The notes below the pieces were generated by a model that worked only from the letters and a program-made list of their open reading frames with translations, was not told where the DNA came from and made no database searches. Made by a program: the position numbers and the translations under genes. Source: JALZVT01 sp039029135 (GTDB lineage Bacteria; Pseudomonadota; Gammaproteobacteria; Pseudomonadales; Azotimanducaceae). From it: a stretch of DNA of 64,000 nucleotides. The DNA lies in the NCBI GenBank assembly GCA_039029135.1, contig JBCCGT010000016.1, forward strand, positions 57,660 to 121,659. Reading direction: 5' to 3'. Each line of letters opens with the position of its first letter. Position 1 is the first letter of the stretch. Positions 63,428 to 64,000 of the stretch are shown in pieces.

Positions 63428-63913
63428 CTAGAAATTCAGAATCGTCGGCTCGAGCGTGTCCAGATCTACGACGCCGATCGCGTTCAGACCCTTCATGTGC
63501 CCAGCGCACTCTCCCGGATTAAAGATGAGCTGCCCCGCGGCGCGCTCGATGCGCTGCCGATGCGTGTGCCCGTGCAGCACTAGGTCCTGATCCAACGGCG
63601 CGATCGGCTCTAGCTCCAGCGGGTCGTGCACGACCACGATCCGGCGACCGGCCCAGTCGAGGAACAGCGGCGGGTCGATAAACTCGAAACCGTGGGTCGC
63701 GCAGGCCGCGTCGAGGCTGTCGCGCTCCTGATCGTTGTTGCCGAACACGCCGACCATCGGTGCCTCCAGACCGGCCAGCACGTCCAGCGTCTTGGCTTGG
63801 GAAATGTCGCCCGTGTGGATGATCCGCTCGACGCCCGCCTCGTTGAACAGCTCGACGATGCGCTGCACGTTCTTCAGGTTGTTGTGGGTATCGCTGACGA
63901 CGCCGATGCGCAT
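63428..63913 (-). CDS. YfcE-type metallophosphoesterase
   Basis: 161 residues from ATG 63913 (MRIGVVSDTHNNLKNVQRIV). Metal motifs D-x-H (SDTHNN), GDIS, GNND, HDPLE in place of the usual H, and GHTHR are all present in order. It is a phosphodiesterase of the MJ0936/YfcE family. An upstream in-frame extension is made of Thr/Pro repeats translated from the tandem repeats at the window end and is rejected. Confidence 0.92.
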   Translation of the reverse strand: MRIGVVSDTHNNLKNVQRIVELFNEAGVERIIHTGDISQAKTLDVLAGLEAPMVGVFGNNDQERDSLDAACATHGFEFIDPPLFLDWAGRRIVVVHDPLELEPIAPLDQDLVLHGHTHRQRIERAAGQLIFNPGECAGHMKGLNAIGVVDLDTLEPTILNF

Positions 63914-63959
63914 GGGGTTCGTGGTTTCGGTTGGGGAGGATGGGGTGGGGAGATGAGCT

Positions 63960-63995
63960 GGGGTCAGAGTCGGGGTTAGAGTGGGGGTCAGAGTC
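63960..63995. repeat. Degenerate 12-base tandem repeat
   Basis: GGGGTCAGAGTC (63960-63971), GGGGTTAGAGT (63972-63982) and GGGGGTCAGAGTC (63983-63995) run into the window edge. From memory, GGGGTCAGAGTC and its complement are common next to REP-associated tyrosine transposase elements; no such gene is visible here, and more units may lie beyond the edge. Confidence 0.65.
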
Positions 63996-64000
63996 ACGAC

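Overview
The window is a high-GC (roughly 63-65% by eye) chromosomal segment of a gammaproteobacterium. The evidence is gene content and order: coq7, an OsmC protein, a Crp/Vfr regulator, trpC-trpD-trpG, trpE-gph-rpe, murU-amgK, lptD-surA-pdxA-rsmA-apaG-apaH, cca, folB, tsaD, rpsU-yqeY-dnaG and rpoD. From memory this follows the order of the matching Pseudomonas aeruginosa region, with interruptions. Long intergenic spacers, many two-component genes and a single-chain glycyl-tRNA synthetase suggest a free-living environmental lineage outside Pseudomonas; I cannot name a genus.

Layout. 1-5000: end of an unknown gene, a TetR regulator, a two-domain VOC lipoprotein, a PPOX-fold protein, a cyclic-nucleotide-domain protein and coq7. 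5000-16400: a VOC/OsmC pair, crp, the split tryptophan genes with an OmpA/coiled-coil operon between trpE and trpG, then gph, rpe and the murein-recycling pair murU-amgK. 16480-24300: outer-membrane assembly and housekeeping operon from lptD to cca. 24300-28620: folB and tsaD facing away from the rpsU-yqeY-dnaG macromolecular synthesis operon.

28620-48730 is an accessory block that separates dnaG from rpoD, genes usually adjacent in gammaproteobacteria. It holds a 1134-residue membrane patatin-like protein of visibly lower GC, an ABC/FtsX/HlyD export system divergent from an NtrC-like regulator and histidine kinase, a lipoprotein, a LuxR-type regulator convergent with a hybrid kinase, a secreted protein with seven calcium-loop repeats, and a D-aminoacylase-like operon. 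The patatin gene is bracketed by direct repeats that each carry a piece of the dnaG 3' end and of the permease 3' end, so the history of this insertion can be partly read.

48730-64000: rpoD with a long leader and strong terminator, the complete dTDP-L-rhamnose operon rfbBACD, a CAU tRNA (probably Ile2), an O-antigen ligase-like membrane protein, two GT4 glycosyltransferases and manC, which together form a surface polysaccharide locus. These are followed by a duplicated manC tail, a single-chain glycyl-tRNA synthetase, an SDR enzyme, a DUF1499 membrane protein, a row of three palindromes, a small VOC protein and a YfcE-type phosphoesterase.

No CRISPR array, complete insertion sequence, rRNA or recognisable prophage was seen. 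The points most worth a second look are the repeat-bounded insertion between dnaG and rpoD, the shared TGTTCG/CGAACA sites of the exporter and its regulator, the seven-repeat calcium-loop protein beside a two-component pair, the OmpA/coiled-coil operon at the trpE-trpG junction, and the second copy of the manC tail.
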